A stretch of DNA of 64,000 nucleotides, from the NCBI RefSeq assembly GCF_014805825.1, contig NZ_CP061941.1, positions 1,612,001 through 1,676,000 on the forward strand. Reading direction: 5' to 3'. This DNA is from Marinomonas algicola (GTDB taxonomy: Bacteria; Pseudomonadota; Gammaproteobacteria; Pseudomonadales; Marinomonadaceae). Shown here piece by piece: positions 17,249-26,157 of the stretch. Position numbers and translations under genes: made by a program. Under the pieces are notes generated by a model. That model was not told the DNA's origin. It was given only the letters and a program-made list of their open reading frames with translations, and ran no database searches. Numbering within the stretch: position 1 is the stretch's first letter; the number at the start of each line of letters is the position of its first letter.

Positions 17249-17737
17249 TTAACGTTGCTTTGCTTTTTCTGTCAATTGAATGGTTCTGTCACAAGCATTG
17301 GCGAGTTCCGTGCCTTTTTTCAAAAAATGCCGGCTAAAGTAGTCTTTATGTTCGTCATGTTCGTGAAAATTATGAGGCGTTAGAATAGCTGTTAGCACTG
17401 GTGTTTCTGTTTCTAACTGAACTTGCATTAACGCGTTACAAACGGTTTGTGCGACAAAGTCATGTCGATAAATTCCGCCATCAACGACTAATCCACTGGC
17501 AGCAATGGCAGAGTAATGCCCACTTTTAGCAAGTAACTTGGCTTGCAGTGGAATCTCGTATGCACCCGGTAAGGCAATCACATCAATCATTGATGCATCG
17601 TAACCACGAGAAACTAATTCAACTTTAAAGCCTTCTAGACAGTTTAAGACGATTTCTTCATGCCAAGTGGCATGTAAAAAAGCAATGCGTTTTGTTGCTG
17701 GTGTGAAATCAATAAGATTCGTTGAGCTCTGATTCAT
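17249..17737 (-). CDS. ribH2: 6,7-dimethyl-8-ribityllumazine synthase, type II (RibH2-like)
   Basis: A 162-residue lumazine synthase making the direct precursor of riboflavin. The sequence LPGAYEIPLQAKLLAKSGHY, then DGGIYRHDFVAQTV with the catalytic histidine (about residue 92), then TPHNFHEHDEHKDYF, is that of the decameric RibH2 type known from Brucella and other rhizobiales, rather than the icosahedral RibH in the usual ribBAH operon. It stands alone, preceded by an FMN riboswitch. AGGA lies 8 bases before the ATG. A stand-alone, flavin-controlled type II copy suggests a second lumazine synthase used when flavin is scarce; this is inferred. Confidence 0.88.
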   Translation of the reverse strand: MNQSSTNLIDFTPATKRIAFLHATWHEEIVLNCLEGFKVELVSRGYDASMIDVIALPGAYEIPLQAKLLAKSGHYSAIAASGLVVDGGIYRHDFVAQTVCNALMQVQLETETPVLTAILTPHNFHEHDEHKDYFSRHFLKKGTELANACDRTIQLTEKAKQR

Positions 17738-17861
17738 TGTAAATTCCTAAAATAAAGGTGAATCAGGGCGAACGGACAGGCAAAAACACCATAAAAATAT
17801 GGCATCCCTATTTAGAGTCGATATACGAATATAACGACACAGTGAGGTGTTGTCTGACACG

Positions 17862-18004
<143 letters not shown>

Positions 18005-18207
18005 GAATCGGAATAATCCGATGGACGGGAATATACTTTTTTTCGCCAGATCTGTCAAAGAGGGTTCACTCGATTCATTTTATGGTACGCATAAATTTTC
18101 TTTTTTATTTACGTAAATAAAAGGTCACCAAAACGCTTTCTAGGTCGTGTTTTTCGTAGCAAAAATAGTATGATTAAAGAGGTTAATAACAACATAAGGA
18201 AGCTGGT

Positions 18208-18714
18208 ATGGAAATCGCTATTGCAAGAGGTACGGTAGAAGATTTGTCTTCGATAAATGCAATATACAATCATTATATTCGAAACAGTAATGCGACCTTT
18301 GATACAGAAGAGTGGGGAGTACAATCTCGTTTAAATTGGTTTCAGATATTTAATAAGGAAGAAAGTCCTTATAATTTATTGGTAGCCAAGAATAAAGGCC
18401 AAGTGGTGGGCTTTGCCTATAACACAAAATTTAAAGAAAAAAAGGCCTATTGTACGTCTTCTGAAGTCACCATTTATATAAAGCCCGATATGGGAGGGCA
18501 AGGGATGGGTGCAAAACTGTACGATGCATTGTTCTCCGCTATAGACACAAAAACATTACACCGATTGTATGCCGCGATCACGCTTCCGAATGCCGCTTCT
18601 ATTCGGCTGCATGAAAAGTATGGGTTTGAGTTAGTGGGAACCATGACGGAGGTTGGTTATAAAAATGGTGCGTATCATGCCGTCTCATTGTATGAAAAAT
18701 CCCTCTGTGGTTGA
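18208..18714 (+). CDS. GNAT N-acetyltransferase, phosphinothricin acetyltransferase-like
   Basis: A 168-residue cytoplasmic acetyltransferase. The N-terminal NAIYNHYIRNSNATFDTE and the acetyl-CoA loop KPDMGGQGMGAKLYDALF, followed by NAASIRLHEKYGFELVGTM, place it in the PAT/MddA subgroup acting on the amino group of small amino-acid analogues such as phosphinothricin or methionine sulfoximine. AAGGAAGCTGGT precedes the ATG. It is divergent from the riboswitch-led ribH2 gene. The natural substrate is not evident. Confidence 0.87.
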   Translation: MEIAIARGTVEDLSSINAIYNHYIRNSNATFDTEEWGVQSRLNWFQIFNKEESPYNLLVAKNKGQVVGFAYNTKFKEKKAYCTSSEVTIYIKPDMGGQGMGAKLYDALFSAIDTKTLHRLYAAITLPNAASIRLHEKYGFELVGTMTEVGYKNGAYHAVSLYEKSLCG

Positions 18715-18724
18715 GGTGTAATAC

Positions 18725-18835
18725 ATGCTATTTACTGACATCCCAAAAAAGAAAAGTGCCGCATCAACCGATTATACTCTGATGCACTCCAAGCGATTAG
18801 ATGGCATCAAGGCAAACCAGCTAATAATGACTTGA
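18725..18835 (+). CDS. Possible 36-residue small ORF
   Basis: A short open frame starts 10 bases after the acetyltransferase stop and has GAGGTG six bases before its ATG. The product is basic in the middle (DIPKKKSAASTDY, HSKRLDGIKANQ) and matches nothing I recognise. It may be a chance frame or the remnant of a larger gene. The following bases to 19016 hold no supported gene. Confidence 0.15.
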   Translation: MLFTDIPKKKSAASTDYTLMHSKRLDGIKANQLIMT

Positions 18836-18990
18836 ATAAACTCTCTAGGGCTCAATAAGTGTGAATGAATTGGGTGATACTCCCACTGATCCAGAATTAG
18901 AGCTTACTTTTTTGCCAAATAAAGGCACGTTTGACGCCTCACTTACGAAATATAAAATACATTTTTCTTTAAAAGGTATTGTTCTAATTT

Positions 18991-19014
18991 TGGTGTTTTA
19001 TTATTTAAACACCA
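18991..19014. repeat. Hairpin at the 3' end of the LysR gene
   Basis: TGGTGTTT and AAACACCA form an 8-bp stem with an 8-base AT loop, 3 bases beyond the LysR stop. There is no clear T tract on the minus strand, so its use as a terminator is uncertain. Confidence 0.4.
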
Positions 19015-19016
19015 CG

Positions 19017-19898
19017 TCATATGGAGCGGACTAGTGCTTTAACCAATTGTTGTATTTCTTTATTCCCACTGAATTTCTCAAGATAGCAAATATAATATTT
19101 CTTGCCACTTGGTATGATGGATTGATAGGGCATAAATAGGCGTTTAGATTTTAATCGTTCAACGGCCATAGCTGGATCTCCAATAACAATACCTGATGCG
19201 TTTTCAGCAGCAGATAAAGCGACGTCAAGCGTATCAAAGAACATTGAATTAGAACCTTCCGTTTTTATATTTTTATTTTGATCCAACCAAGTAAACCATT
19301 CTTCACCATCTTGTGTAGCATGTAATAAATTTTGTCCTTCAAGAGAGAGACTATTGTCTAGAATGCTTTTCCTAATAGAGTCTGAGCACATAGGCGTTAA
19401 AATCTCAGGAAACAACTCGATAAAAGCTAAATTGCTTTCTGATGGCTGCCCTCTGACAATAGCTAAGCTAGCCACATTATTATCTAGTTGTATTGCATCA
19501 GCATGAGTACTTCTTATTTGTATATCTATTTCACTTAGTTCAAGTTTGATCTTTTCGATTCTCGGGAGAAGCCAACGCAATGCAAAGGTGGATGGGGAAA
19601 ATATTTTAATGTCAGTACTTCGTCTATTGGGTAATTCAAACTTTCCAACGACCTCAAGCAACTCATAGGCAACCTCTAAGAAACGCCTTCCTTCCGAGGT
19701 GAGCTCTAAGCCTGAATTAAGTCTCTCAAAAAGCACTACATCATAAAACGCTTCCAGTTGTTGTATTTGTTTACTTACAGCACCTTGAGACCGATTTAAT
19801 TCAAGAGATGCTTTGTTAATGCTCTTTCGTTCAGAGCAAACAATGAATGCTTGAATGGTAACTAGGCTAGGGAGAGATTTATAAATTTTTGATCGCAT
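19017..19898 (-). CDS. LysR-family transcriptional regulator (GcvA-like type)
   Basis: A 293-residue LysR regulator. The helix-turn-helix region is SINKASLELNRSQGAVSKQI followed by QQLEAFYDVVLFERLNSGLELT, and the effector domain begins near residue 90. The layout recalls the GcvA/AmpR group. It is divergent from a small SnoaL-like gene with about 100 bases between them, so it may regulate that gene. Base composition is somewhat more AT-rich than in the neighbouring housekeeping genes. The effector cannot be read from the sequence. Confidence 0.85.
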   Translation of the reverse strand: MRSKIYKSLPSLVTIQAFIVCSERKSINKASLELNRSQGAVSKQIQQLEAFYDVVLFERLNSGLELTSEGRRFLEVAYELLEVVGKFELPNRRSTDIKIFSPSTFALRWLLPRIEKIKLELSEIDIQIRSTHADAIQLDNNVASLAIVRGQPSESNLAFIELFPEILTPMCSDSIRKSILDNSLSLEGQNLLHATQDGEEWFTWLDQNKNIKTEGSNSMFFDTLDVALSAAENASGIVIGDPAMAVERLKSKRLFMPYQSIIPSGKKYYICYLEKFSGNKEIQQLVKALVRSI

Positions 19899-20000
19899 TT
19901 TGAGTATTCCAATAGGAGATACCCCATATTAAATATATTAGTTTGATTAGAAAACATGAATTTCTATAACATCGGTTGTTCACAAACCGAGGAGAAAGAA

Positions 20001-20423
20001 ATGATACATAAAGATGAAATAGTTATTAATGAGTCTGCTCAAAAAATGAAAGCGAAAATCATCTGCTACCTTGCTGAATTAGAGAAGTGCAATATAGAAA
20101 AAATATGTCAATTGTTTGATAAAAATGCCGATATTTACTCACCGTTCCTTGGATGGATGAAGCCAAGACCATTCTTTGAAAAACTTCGCGACGTTTCTGG
20201 CCCAAGTAAAATCATCCCGATTGATATTTTCTTAAGCTCGAATGATAATCTAAGCGTTACAGCTTACTTTAGATACGATTGGACTTTATCCGATGGGTCT
20301 ACCGCACCATTTGATTGCATCGATATTTTTGACTTTACTACTGAGATGTTAATAGAAAAAATGGTCATAGTTTATGACACCCACCCCATTAGAGAAACGG
20401 TGGGTGACAAATATTCCCATTAA
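20001..20423 (+). CDS. SnoaL/NTF2-like polyketide cyclase-fold protein
   Basis: A 140-residue protein with the cone-shaped NTF2-like fold signature: an N-terminal helix, FDKNADIYSPFLGWMKPRPF, then FRYDWTLSDGSTAPFDCIDIFDF, typical of ketosteroid-isomerase or SnoaL-like proteins that bind small hydrophobic ligands. GAGGAGAAAGAA immediately before the ATG at 20001 sets the start; the frame stays open 15 codons upstream without support. It is divergent from a LysR gene and followed by a terminator. Whether it is an enzyme or a binding protein is unknown. Confidence 0.7.
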   Translation: MIHKDEIVINESAQKMKAKIICYLAELEKCNIEKICQLFDKNADIYSPFLGWMKPRPFFEKLRDVSGPSKIIPIDIFLSSNDNLSVTAYFRYDWTLSDGSTAPFDCIDIFDFTTEMLIEKMVIVYDTHPIRETVGDKYSH

Positions 20424-20430
20424 AAAGGTT

Positions 20431-20465
20431 TAAAATACTATATTTCTAGATATAGTATTTTATTT
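20431..20465 (+). terminator. AT-rich terminator after the SnoaL-like gene
   Basis: TAAAATACTATAT and ATATAGTATTTTA are exact complements (13 bp) with a 6-base loop, and the right arm runs into TTTTATTTT. It lies 8 bases after the stop codon. Confidence 0.7.
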
Positions 20466-20514
20466 TGGATTAGCCTTAAATTACTTAAGCAATGATCTGT
20501 TTGCTACTTGAGAT

Positions 20515-20576
20515 CCGTTCTGGGCCATCAAACTGTCATCGGGAAGCATCACCGTTGTTTTGATGGCTCGGAACGG
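20515..20576. repeat. Long imperfect inverted repeat between SnoaL-like gene and ydbL
   Basis: The 18-base arms at 20515-20532 (CCGTTCTGGGCCATCAAA) and 20559-20576 (TTTGATGGCTCGGAACGG) pair throughout if two G-U pairs are allowed in RNA. The 26-base loop contains a further CGG / CCG pairing. It is more GC-rich than its surroundings, has no T tract, and lies between convergent genes. It may be a structured RNA, a mobile-element end or a 3' stabiliser. Confidence 0.45.
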
Positions 20577-20658
20577 CGCTACAGTGCTGAAGCTCTAAAG
20601 AGTTTATTGTTGGTTGTATTTAAATAAATACGATGATACTTCCGTTAGTTGGTTTTCA

Positions 20659-20979
20659 TTACTTTTTCAACCACTGTCCATTTGATTCAACGTAATGACC
20701 ATTTTGCGTTTTTTCAATGGCTTTTTTAGCGGCTAATGCTTCGACTTGAGAAAGCGTTAGCCCATTCTTCTCGGCCAATTTTAGGTATTGAGCTTTTCGT
20801 TTCATGTTGATTTCGTTAATAAGGCTTTTAGCGTCTGCATTTTGCACGACCATTCCTAGGTAACCGGAGCTGGCTTCTCCTACTATGCCTTGATTCTTGG
20901 CTTCATCTAGAGACAATGCCCAAGCAGAAATAGAGAGACATACGGCCGTAAGCAAGGTGATAAGTTGGATTTTTTTCAT
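20659..20979 (-). CDS. ydbL: YdbL-family (DUF1318) periplasmic protein
   Basis: A 106-residue secreted protein. The N-terminal signal peptide (MKKIQLITLLTAVCLSISAWA) ends near residue 21, followed by LSLDEAKNQGIVGEASSGYL, the DUF1318 hallmark. AAGGAG precedes the ATG at 20979; the open frame extends 8 codons upstream without support. It is the last gene of the ydbH-ynbE-ydbL operon, which in E. coli works in phospholipid movement between the two membranes; YdbL is reported to assist YdbH-YnbE assembly. Confidence 0.92.
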   Translation of the reverse strand: MKKIQLITLLTAVCLSISAWALSLDEAKNQGIVGEASSGYLGMVVQNADAKSLINEINMKRKAQYLKLAEKNGLTLSQVEALAAKKAIEKTQNGHYVESNGQWLKK

Positions 20980-20989
20980 TTCGTTCTCC

Positions 20990-21187
20990 TTAGAATAAGT
21001 CACTGTCGTCGCTGAATAATGAATCTAATTCTCTGTCTACTTTGACACGAATTTCATGGTCTACTTTTACATTTAAATTAATGGTAATGGGTTCTTTGGT
21101 AGCCACTTCAACTCTGTGTGTGCAAGCGCTTAATAGTAAAATGCCAACCGTTGCGGTGAACATGTTACGACCGAAGGTGTTTATCAT
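20990..21187 (-). CDS. ynbE: YnbE-family outer-membrane lipoprotein
   Basis: A 65-residue lipoprotein with the lipobox LLSAC (C22 would be lipidated), followed by a conserved strand TINLNVKVDHEIRVKVDREL. In E. coli YnbE sits in the outer membrane and extends the YdbH bridge by beta-strand pairing. It lies between ydbH and ydbL, 10 bases before the ydbL start. Its tiny size and position make the identification secure. Confidence 0.92.
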   Translation of the reverse strand: MINTFGRNMFTATVGILLLSACTHRVEVATKEPITINLNVKVDHEIRVKVDRELDSLFSDDSDLF

Positions 21188-21246
21188 AATATTGTCCTGT
21201 CTCTAGATTCTTTTAAGGCCAACCTATTGGTTTTTAGTTACGGTTC

Positions 21247-23784
21247 CTAGCTACGGTTTTTAAGATACGTTTGCTCAACTTGGTGCGTGATCTCATCGCT
21301 TAAACGTAACGCTCTGAGTAATGTAAACACATTTTCTTCATGATTGTAGTTAAAATTCACCTCTTGAGCTTGCTTTTTATTGTAACCTTTTAATTTTACG
21401 TTAAGCGTTAAGTCACCATTTGGCGCCAGTTTTACGTTGCTATCAAGTCGTTGTATATCCAAATTTTCCAATAACCCTAAGACCTGTGTTAACTCTTTCT
21501 GTTGAGATTTAATGGCGTTAAAAGCCTCGTTGTTTTCAATGATCAGAGAAGCTTGGTTTTGGTTAGAGAGTGTACCTTGCTGAATTTCAATGTTATTGCC
21601 TTTAATAACAATAGGAAGCGCGCCTGTAAATTTCCCGGTTACTTGGATGCTTGGATCATTATAAAGCGCCATGATTTTACTGGCTTCAATATCATTAAAA
21701 CGCACATGAATGGTTTGATCATCTGCTCCAATAAGGTATTTGTCGACTAGAAAATAGCCATCGAACAGGTTGCCCTTTACATTTTGAATAAGGGGTTGAT
21801 GGTTCCTTAGCGCCAACTCTCCTTGAAGTTTATTGATTATGATACCAGCGCGTAATTCGCTCAGGCTAAAATTCGCTTTATCTAAGATAAGTTTTTCATT
21901 TAGGTATTGGGCTTCCAACTGAGTGTCTAAGCTATCAAGTAAGTAATCATCATACAGACCGGAGACTTGATCCAGTTGGAGAGTAATAGACGCCTGTTTG
22001 GTGTGAGCATCGCCTATGATTTTTCCAGAAAAATAGCCTTTAGTAAGTTGCCCAAGAGGATCCATTTTTTTGATGAATGCATTTAATTTTGCTGTACTTT
22101 GCTTCGGTATGGTTATTTCAAATGGGTGGCCTTTGTCTGACAGCGTGTTCGAGGCGATTACAGAAACACCTTCGATGAGCATGTGGTGGGACGCTTCCAA
22201 ATGGTCCTTAAATTCGCCTTCTGAGTCTATTTTGATCTTTGTGAGTTTTGCTTGAGGCGCTTGAAGTGACTTGAGTGTACTGGTTGCTTTAAGGTTTATA
22301 GCTGGTTTGTTCTCATTGAGATTAATGTGTGTCTCAATGGTATTTACTAGTCCACTCAATGTAAGCTTCTCAAGTTGATTTAATGTGATCTGACTGCTGA
22401 CTATTTGGCTGACTAGGGTTGACTTTAATAAGAGGTTTGAATCAAGTGTTGCCAGCAGTTTACCCTGGTAATGTTTAAACTGATAGGGCCACATTTTTCC
22501 TGCAGCAATATTGATTTGACTGCTTATTTTGCCAATGGGAGTAGTCCCCCCTGAGCGACTAAATAAATGTGTTAAGGTGTAATTTCCAACAAGAGTCGCT
22601 TCCTCTGAGTTAATGCCTGTAAATTTAGGAAGATGATTGGCCGCTATCTGATATTTTCCCGTTAAGGTTGCACCACTCAGTTGGGTACTTATGCGAATAT
22701 TTTGGAGGTTTTTGGTACGGGCTTGAACGCTAATCTCGCCTGCTAGAGTATCGGGTTGATCGAGTTTGACGGTTATATTTTTAGCATTGATCTGATAGGT
22801 ATTCTTGTCTCTGCTTTTTAATTGGACAGTCGGTATCGTTAATTGAGTGTGATTGAGACGAATCGCTTCTGGAATATTCAGTTGCCAATCAAAGGCGGCT
22901 TGAGCTTGTATAAAGTCTTGATATTCGGATTGAGGGGAGTTGTTTACGCAATTTTTATCGAACTTTACTTGCGTTATTAAATCTTTGGGGTCAAAAATGA
23001 ATACTTGGCTAACTAAATTAAAGCGAGATAGGAGTGTGCCTTTAACGGCCAAAGTTGACTGACACAGTGCGTTATTTGTGTAGGGAAAAAACACATCAAG
23101 TAGACTTTGTATTTGAAGGTTTTTGCCATTAAATTCAAATTTATGATCACTCTTTAATTTTGTATCATTAGATAGAATTGTAATCTGTGCATTTGGGTCT
23201 GTAATAAGGTGTTCTTGCAAAAATTCTTTGATTATTTTATCTCTATTAGCCTGAATAGAGCCTGATATTTTATGATCCGTCAGTTTAATCGTCGCACTTA
23301 AATCACCTTGCACAGTAAAGTGGTTAAGCGTATTTTCAGAAACGGTTAGGCTAACGGGTTGCGTTAGTTGGTCATTTTGAATGCTGAGCGTGTTTATCAT
23401 TAATAGAGGACGCGTTTTTGGCAGTGCTAGATTAATCGCCCCCGTCAGACCTGCTTCTGTGTTACGTATTGATTGGGTTGTTGTGTTGACGGTACTGTTT
23501 GTTTTTGAGTTGAGAGTTAAAGTGGCATTGTTTATGACCAGATAATCATGACTAAGTTCAATGTCTTGTAGTTCAAGGGTGTGTTTTTGATAAGTAAGGC
23601 AAATTGTCTTGGCTTGAAGAGATAGATTAGCGGTCATAGACCAATCTAGGCATTCTAATTTAATGTTGTGCTCATTCAATTGAGGCGCTAAAAACCCTTG
23701 AGTCAGAGGGAGCCGAAAAATGTAGGCGGCGGCCAAGATCAGTAATAATAGAAATAGGATGAAGGTACTTATTCGTTTTAGCAT
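21247..23784 (-). CDS. ydbH: YdbH-family AsmA-like intermembrane phospholipid transport protein
   Basis: An 845-residue protein with one N-terminal transmembrane anchor (residues 6-25, FILFLLLLILAAAYIF) and a long periplasmic body of repeated beta-strands of AsmA-like type. The C-terminal part (LDIQRLDSNVKLAPNGDLTLNVKLKGYN region) is the dicarboxylate-transport/YdbH signature. In E. coli YdbH, TamB and YhdP share the job of carrying phospholipids to the outer membrane. A YhdP homologue is encoded at 48849-52655, so two of the three are in this window. It leads the operon with ynbE and ydbL. Confidence 0.9.
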   Translation of the reverse strand: MLKRISTFILFLLLLILAAAYIFRLPLTQGFLAPQLNEHNIKLECLDWSMTANLSLQAKTICLTYQKHTLELQDIELSHDYLVINNATLTLNSKTNSTVNTTTQSIRNTEAGLTGAINLALPKTRPLLMINTLSIQNDQLTQPVSLTVSENTLNHFTVQGDLSATIKLTDHKISGSIQANRDKIIKEFLQEHLITDPNAQITILSNDTKLKSDHKFEFNGKNLQIQSLLDVFFPYTNNALCQSTLAVKGTLLSRFNLVSQVFIFDPKDLITQVKFDKNCVNNSPQSEYQDFIQAQAAFDWQLNIPEAIRLNHTQLTIPTVQLKSRDKNTYQINAKNITVKLDQPDTLAGEISVQARTKNLQNIRISTQLSGATLTGKYQIAANHLPKFTGINSEEATLVGNYTLTHLFSRSGGTTPIGKISSQINIAAGKMWPYQFKHYQGKLLATLDSNLLLKSTLVSQIVSSQITLNQLEKLTLSGLVNTIETHINLNENKPAINLKATSTLKSLQAPQAKLTKIKIDSEGEFKDHLEASHHMLIEGVSVIASNTLSDKGHPFEITIPKQSTAKLNAFIKKMDPLGQLTKGYFSGKIIGDAHTKQASITLQLDQVSGLYDDYLLDSLDTQLEAQYLNEKLILDKANFSLSELRAGIIINKLQGELALRNHQPLIQNVKGNLFDGYFLVDKYLIGADDQTIHVRFNDIEASKIMALYNDPSIQVTGKFTGALPIVIKGNNIEIQQGTLSNQNQASLIIENNEAFNAIKSQQKELTQVLGLLENLDIQRLDSNVKLAPNGDLTLNVKLKGYNKKQAQEVNFNYNHEENVFTLLRALRLSDEITHQVEQTYLKNRS

Positions 23785-23972
23785 TGTTTCCTTAAGTGAT
23801 TCGCTCAGTGTATTTCTATTAACAATCAGTGTTAAACGATATTACGATAAGATACGTTTTTTGAGAACATGGATCAGCGCTTATTTTTACCAAGGCATTG
23901 AGGATGATTTGTCATTCATACCTCATAATGAGTGCTTATTGAAATGCTGATTATCATAGGGGATCTCATACT

Positions 23973-24767
23973 ATGAGTGAAGGTAAACGCAGTAAATTAA
24001 GGTTAGTTGGCTATGTATTTTGTGCCATTGTCTTTACGTATATTTTATTCAAGAGACCACTAATTGTCTCTCACAATACACAAGCCCCTTTACTCTCGGA
24101 TGACGCTTCTCAAGGTGAAAAGGGCAAGTCAGTCGCAGGCTCTTTGCATGGTATCGACGTTTCCCATGATCAAGGCAAAGTGAATTGGACTTCAGTTGCG
24201 CATTCAGATATTAAGTTTGTCTACTTAAAAGCCACCGATGGGATGACTTATCAAGACCCAGACTTCAAAGCGAATAGTGACGCATTAGCACAAATAAATG
24301 ATTCGGCAGAAAGAATTTGGGTGGGGGCATACCATTTTTTTGAGGCCGAAGATGATCCTGCGAAGCAAGCACAGAACTTTTTGCTGTCTTTAGCCGATAA
24401 TAACTTGACATTAGCGCCTATGATTGACGTGGAAATTACTCGTGGTGTACCCGCTGATGAAATTAAGAAACGCTTAAAAACACTGCTAAAAATCATTGAA
24501 GAAAGCACTGGCTGTAAACCCGTTTTGTATTCTTATGGCGATTTCTGGAAAGCTAACATTGGTGAAGGTTTTAACGAATATCCATTTTGGTTGGCCGATT
24601 ACGATGGTGCGATGACTGTACCTGATGGATTGAAAAACCTTGTCCTATGGCAACATTCTGAGACAGGTCATGTGGAAGGCATTAATGGCCATGTTGACTT
24701 GGACATTGTCGTTGATGAGGCTCGCTTAAAGGATATTAAATGTCATGGTAAAAAGGAGGTAAAATGA
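23973..24767 (+). CDS. Membrane-anchored GH25-family muramidase
   Basis: A 264-residue protein with an N-terminal membrane anchor (residues 10-27) and a glycoside hydrolase family 25 domain (58-258). The first strand carries GIDVSHDQG with D62, and the acidic pair D152/E154 sits in PMIDVEI, the catalytic site of N-acetylmuramidases. The motif GAYHFFEAEDDPAKQAQNF is typical. The enzyme should face the periplasm and cut peptidoglycan glycan strands. It overlaps the next gene by 4 bases (ATGA), implying translational coupling. It is divergent from ydbH. Confidence 0.9.
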   Translation: MSEGKRSKLRLVGYVFCAIVFTYILFKRPLIVSHNTQAPLLSDDASQGEKGKSVAGSLHGIDVSHDQGKVNWTSVAHSDIKFVYLKATDGMTYQDPDFKANSDALAQINDSAERIWVGAYHFFEAEDDPAKQAQNFLLSLADNNLTLAPMIDVEITRGVPADEIKKRLKTLLKIIEESTGCKPVLYSYGDFWKANIGEGFNEYPFWLADYDGAMTVPDGLKNLVLWQHSETGHVEGINGHVDLDIVVDEARLKDIKCHGKKEVK

Positions 24768-25696
24768 AGATGGATCATCGGTTGGATAATGGGTTACTAG
24801 GTCGGTTTGATTTATTGATACTGTCTACATTTCTGATCTTGTTTTTAGGCTTACATCATTTTGATTATTTTTCGTCTTTCTCGGGTTTCTTCCAACAAGA
24901 GGAACTTCATTATAGTAATGTTTCTTATTTACAAGGGCTAGAAGCGCAATTAGGGAAAGAACTTGGGCATTTACTAGCGTTACAAACGTTAGTTGATGTG
25001 GCGGCAAGCAGTCAGGTTGGGATCTCATTTATTCTTGATATTAATGTTGAGGTGGGGCGATTATTAAGTCAGTTATCGGCTGTACTTGAAAAGGGCAATG
25101 AGGTAGTGCTGTTATCATTAGCCGGTATTGGTACCATTCAAGCTCTTTCAGCGCTTTGCGAGTACGTGTCTTCATGGTTTTTAGAGTTATTTATTCTCTT
25201 GCTTGCGCTTTGGACTGTATTATCATGGATCGATCGAACTCTCTTAACCAGCGTGACATGGCATGCTATTTTACGTTCGGCTGGGAGCCTATTTTTAGTC
25301 AGCTATTTGATCATTCCGTATAGTATTCATTTATCCTCAGGCTTAAGTCATGCAGTCGATCATTACTTTGAAGATAAAGCCAGCTACCAATATTTTTCAG
25401 CCATGTCTAATGAGTTATCTGGTGTTAACAATAAAGGCGATTTAAAGCAGCATGCCAAAACCAGTATCCAGTTTTTACATAAGGCGTCTTCTGCAAAATT
25501 GTCGCAAAAGACCCAAAGAAGCAGTTATGTGGTGATGCAATTTGCCGCTAAGATGGCATTAACCTTATTCATTATTCCCGCATTTTTGATGTTGGGATTA
25601 TATTATGTAATCTGTAGGCTATTCCCGATACATCACGTGTGTATTAAAAAGTTAGCGGCGATCGGTATTGATCGTAATCAATTAGCATCACATTAA
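24764..25696 (+). CDS. Unknown multi-pass membrane protein coupled to GH25 muramidase
   Basis: I do not recognise this 310-residue protein. It has an N-terminal transmembrane helix (16-31), a soluble segment of about 80 residues rich in leucine and possibly helical (50-112), then helices near 114-131, 137-155 and 173-190, a second soluble loop with conserved-looking charged residues (195-255), and a final helix at 263-284. A ribosome site (AAAGGAGG) lies inside the GH25 gene and the start overlaps its stop. The coupling suggests it anchors, exports or controls the muramidase; this is inferred. Confidence 0.7.
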   Translation: MKMDHRLDNGLLGRFDLLILSTFLILFLGLHHFDYFSSFSGFFQQEELHYSNVSYLQGLEAQLGKELGHLLALQTLVDVAASSQVGISFILDINVEVGRLLSQLSAVLEKGNEVVLLSLAGIGTIQALSALCEYVSSWFLELFILLLALWTVLSWIDRTLLTSVTWHAILRSAGSLFLVSYLIIPYSIHLSSGLSHAVDHYFEDKASYQYFSAMSNELSGVNNKGDLKQHAKTSIQFLHKASSAKLSQKTQRSSYVVMQFAAKMALTLFIIPAFLMLGLYYVICRLFPIHHVCIKKLAAIGIDRNQLASH

Positions 25697-25734
25697 TGTG
25701 GCGCTGCATTGACTAGGAATTAAGAGGGCCTCGT

Positions 25735-26157
25735 ATGAATTTTTATATTGTCGATAAATTGGAAGAAATGGATTTAGTTGTTATCCATAAAACCTTAAGT
25801 TCTACTTATTGGGCCAAAAACATCCCTTTTCCTATTTTAGTAAAAGGACTGCAAAACTCGTTATGCTTTGGGGTAATGAATACGGATTATCAGCAGGTAG
25901 GCTTTGCTAGAATGATAACGGACCGAGCTACATTTGCGTATTTGGCTGATGTTTTTATTTTGCCTGAATATCGTGGGCTGGGTTTAAGTAAACGGTTAAT
26001 GAGACATATCCTTGACCATAAAGATCTGCAGGGACTAAGGCGTATGGCTCTGGCTACCAGTGATGCTCATGGTTTATATGAAAAATTTGGCTTTAAGGCA
26101 TTGGCTAACCCTACTTCCTTTATGGAAGTATGGCAGCCTGATGTTTATTCAAATTAG
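25735..26157 (+). CDS. GNAT-family N-acetyltransferase
   Basis: A 140-residue acetyltransferase. The acetyl-CoA-binding segment VFILPEYRGLGLSKRLMRHI (A motif R-G-x-G-L) and the B-motif ending DAHGLYEKFGFKAL are intact, as in the short YjdJ/AttT-type GNAT proteins. It follows the unknown membrane gene by 38 bases. Its stop codon overlaps that of the convergent adenine deaminase gene (TAG and TAA share bases 26155-26156), with no room for a terminator. The substrate is unknown. Confidence 0.87.
   Translation: MNFYIVDKLEEMDLVVIHKTLSSTYWAKNIPFPILVKGLQNSLCFGVMNTDYQQVGFARMITDRATFAYLADVFILPEYRGLGLSKRLMRHILDHKDLQGLRRMALATSDAHGLYEKFGFKALANPTSFMEVWQPDVYSN

Noticed and set aside
18715..19016. Transposase remnant in the gap after the acetyltransferase gene
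   Set aside because: Translations in all frames gave no DDE or HUH motif; only a 36-residue frame of unknown nature remains.
20515..20576. Possible integron attC site
   Set aside because: The arms lack the RYYYAAC / GTTRRRY ends, and no integrase or cassette array is seen.
23759..23950. Plus-strand open frame between ydbH and GH25
   Set aside because: It begins inside ydbH on the other strand, lacks a ribosome site and has no recognisable protein.
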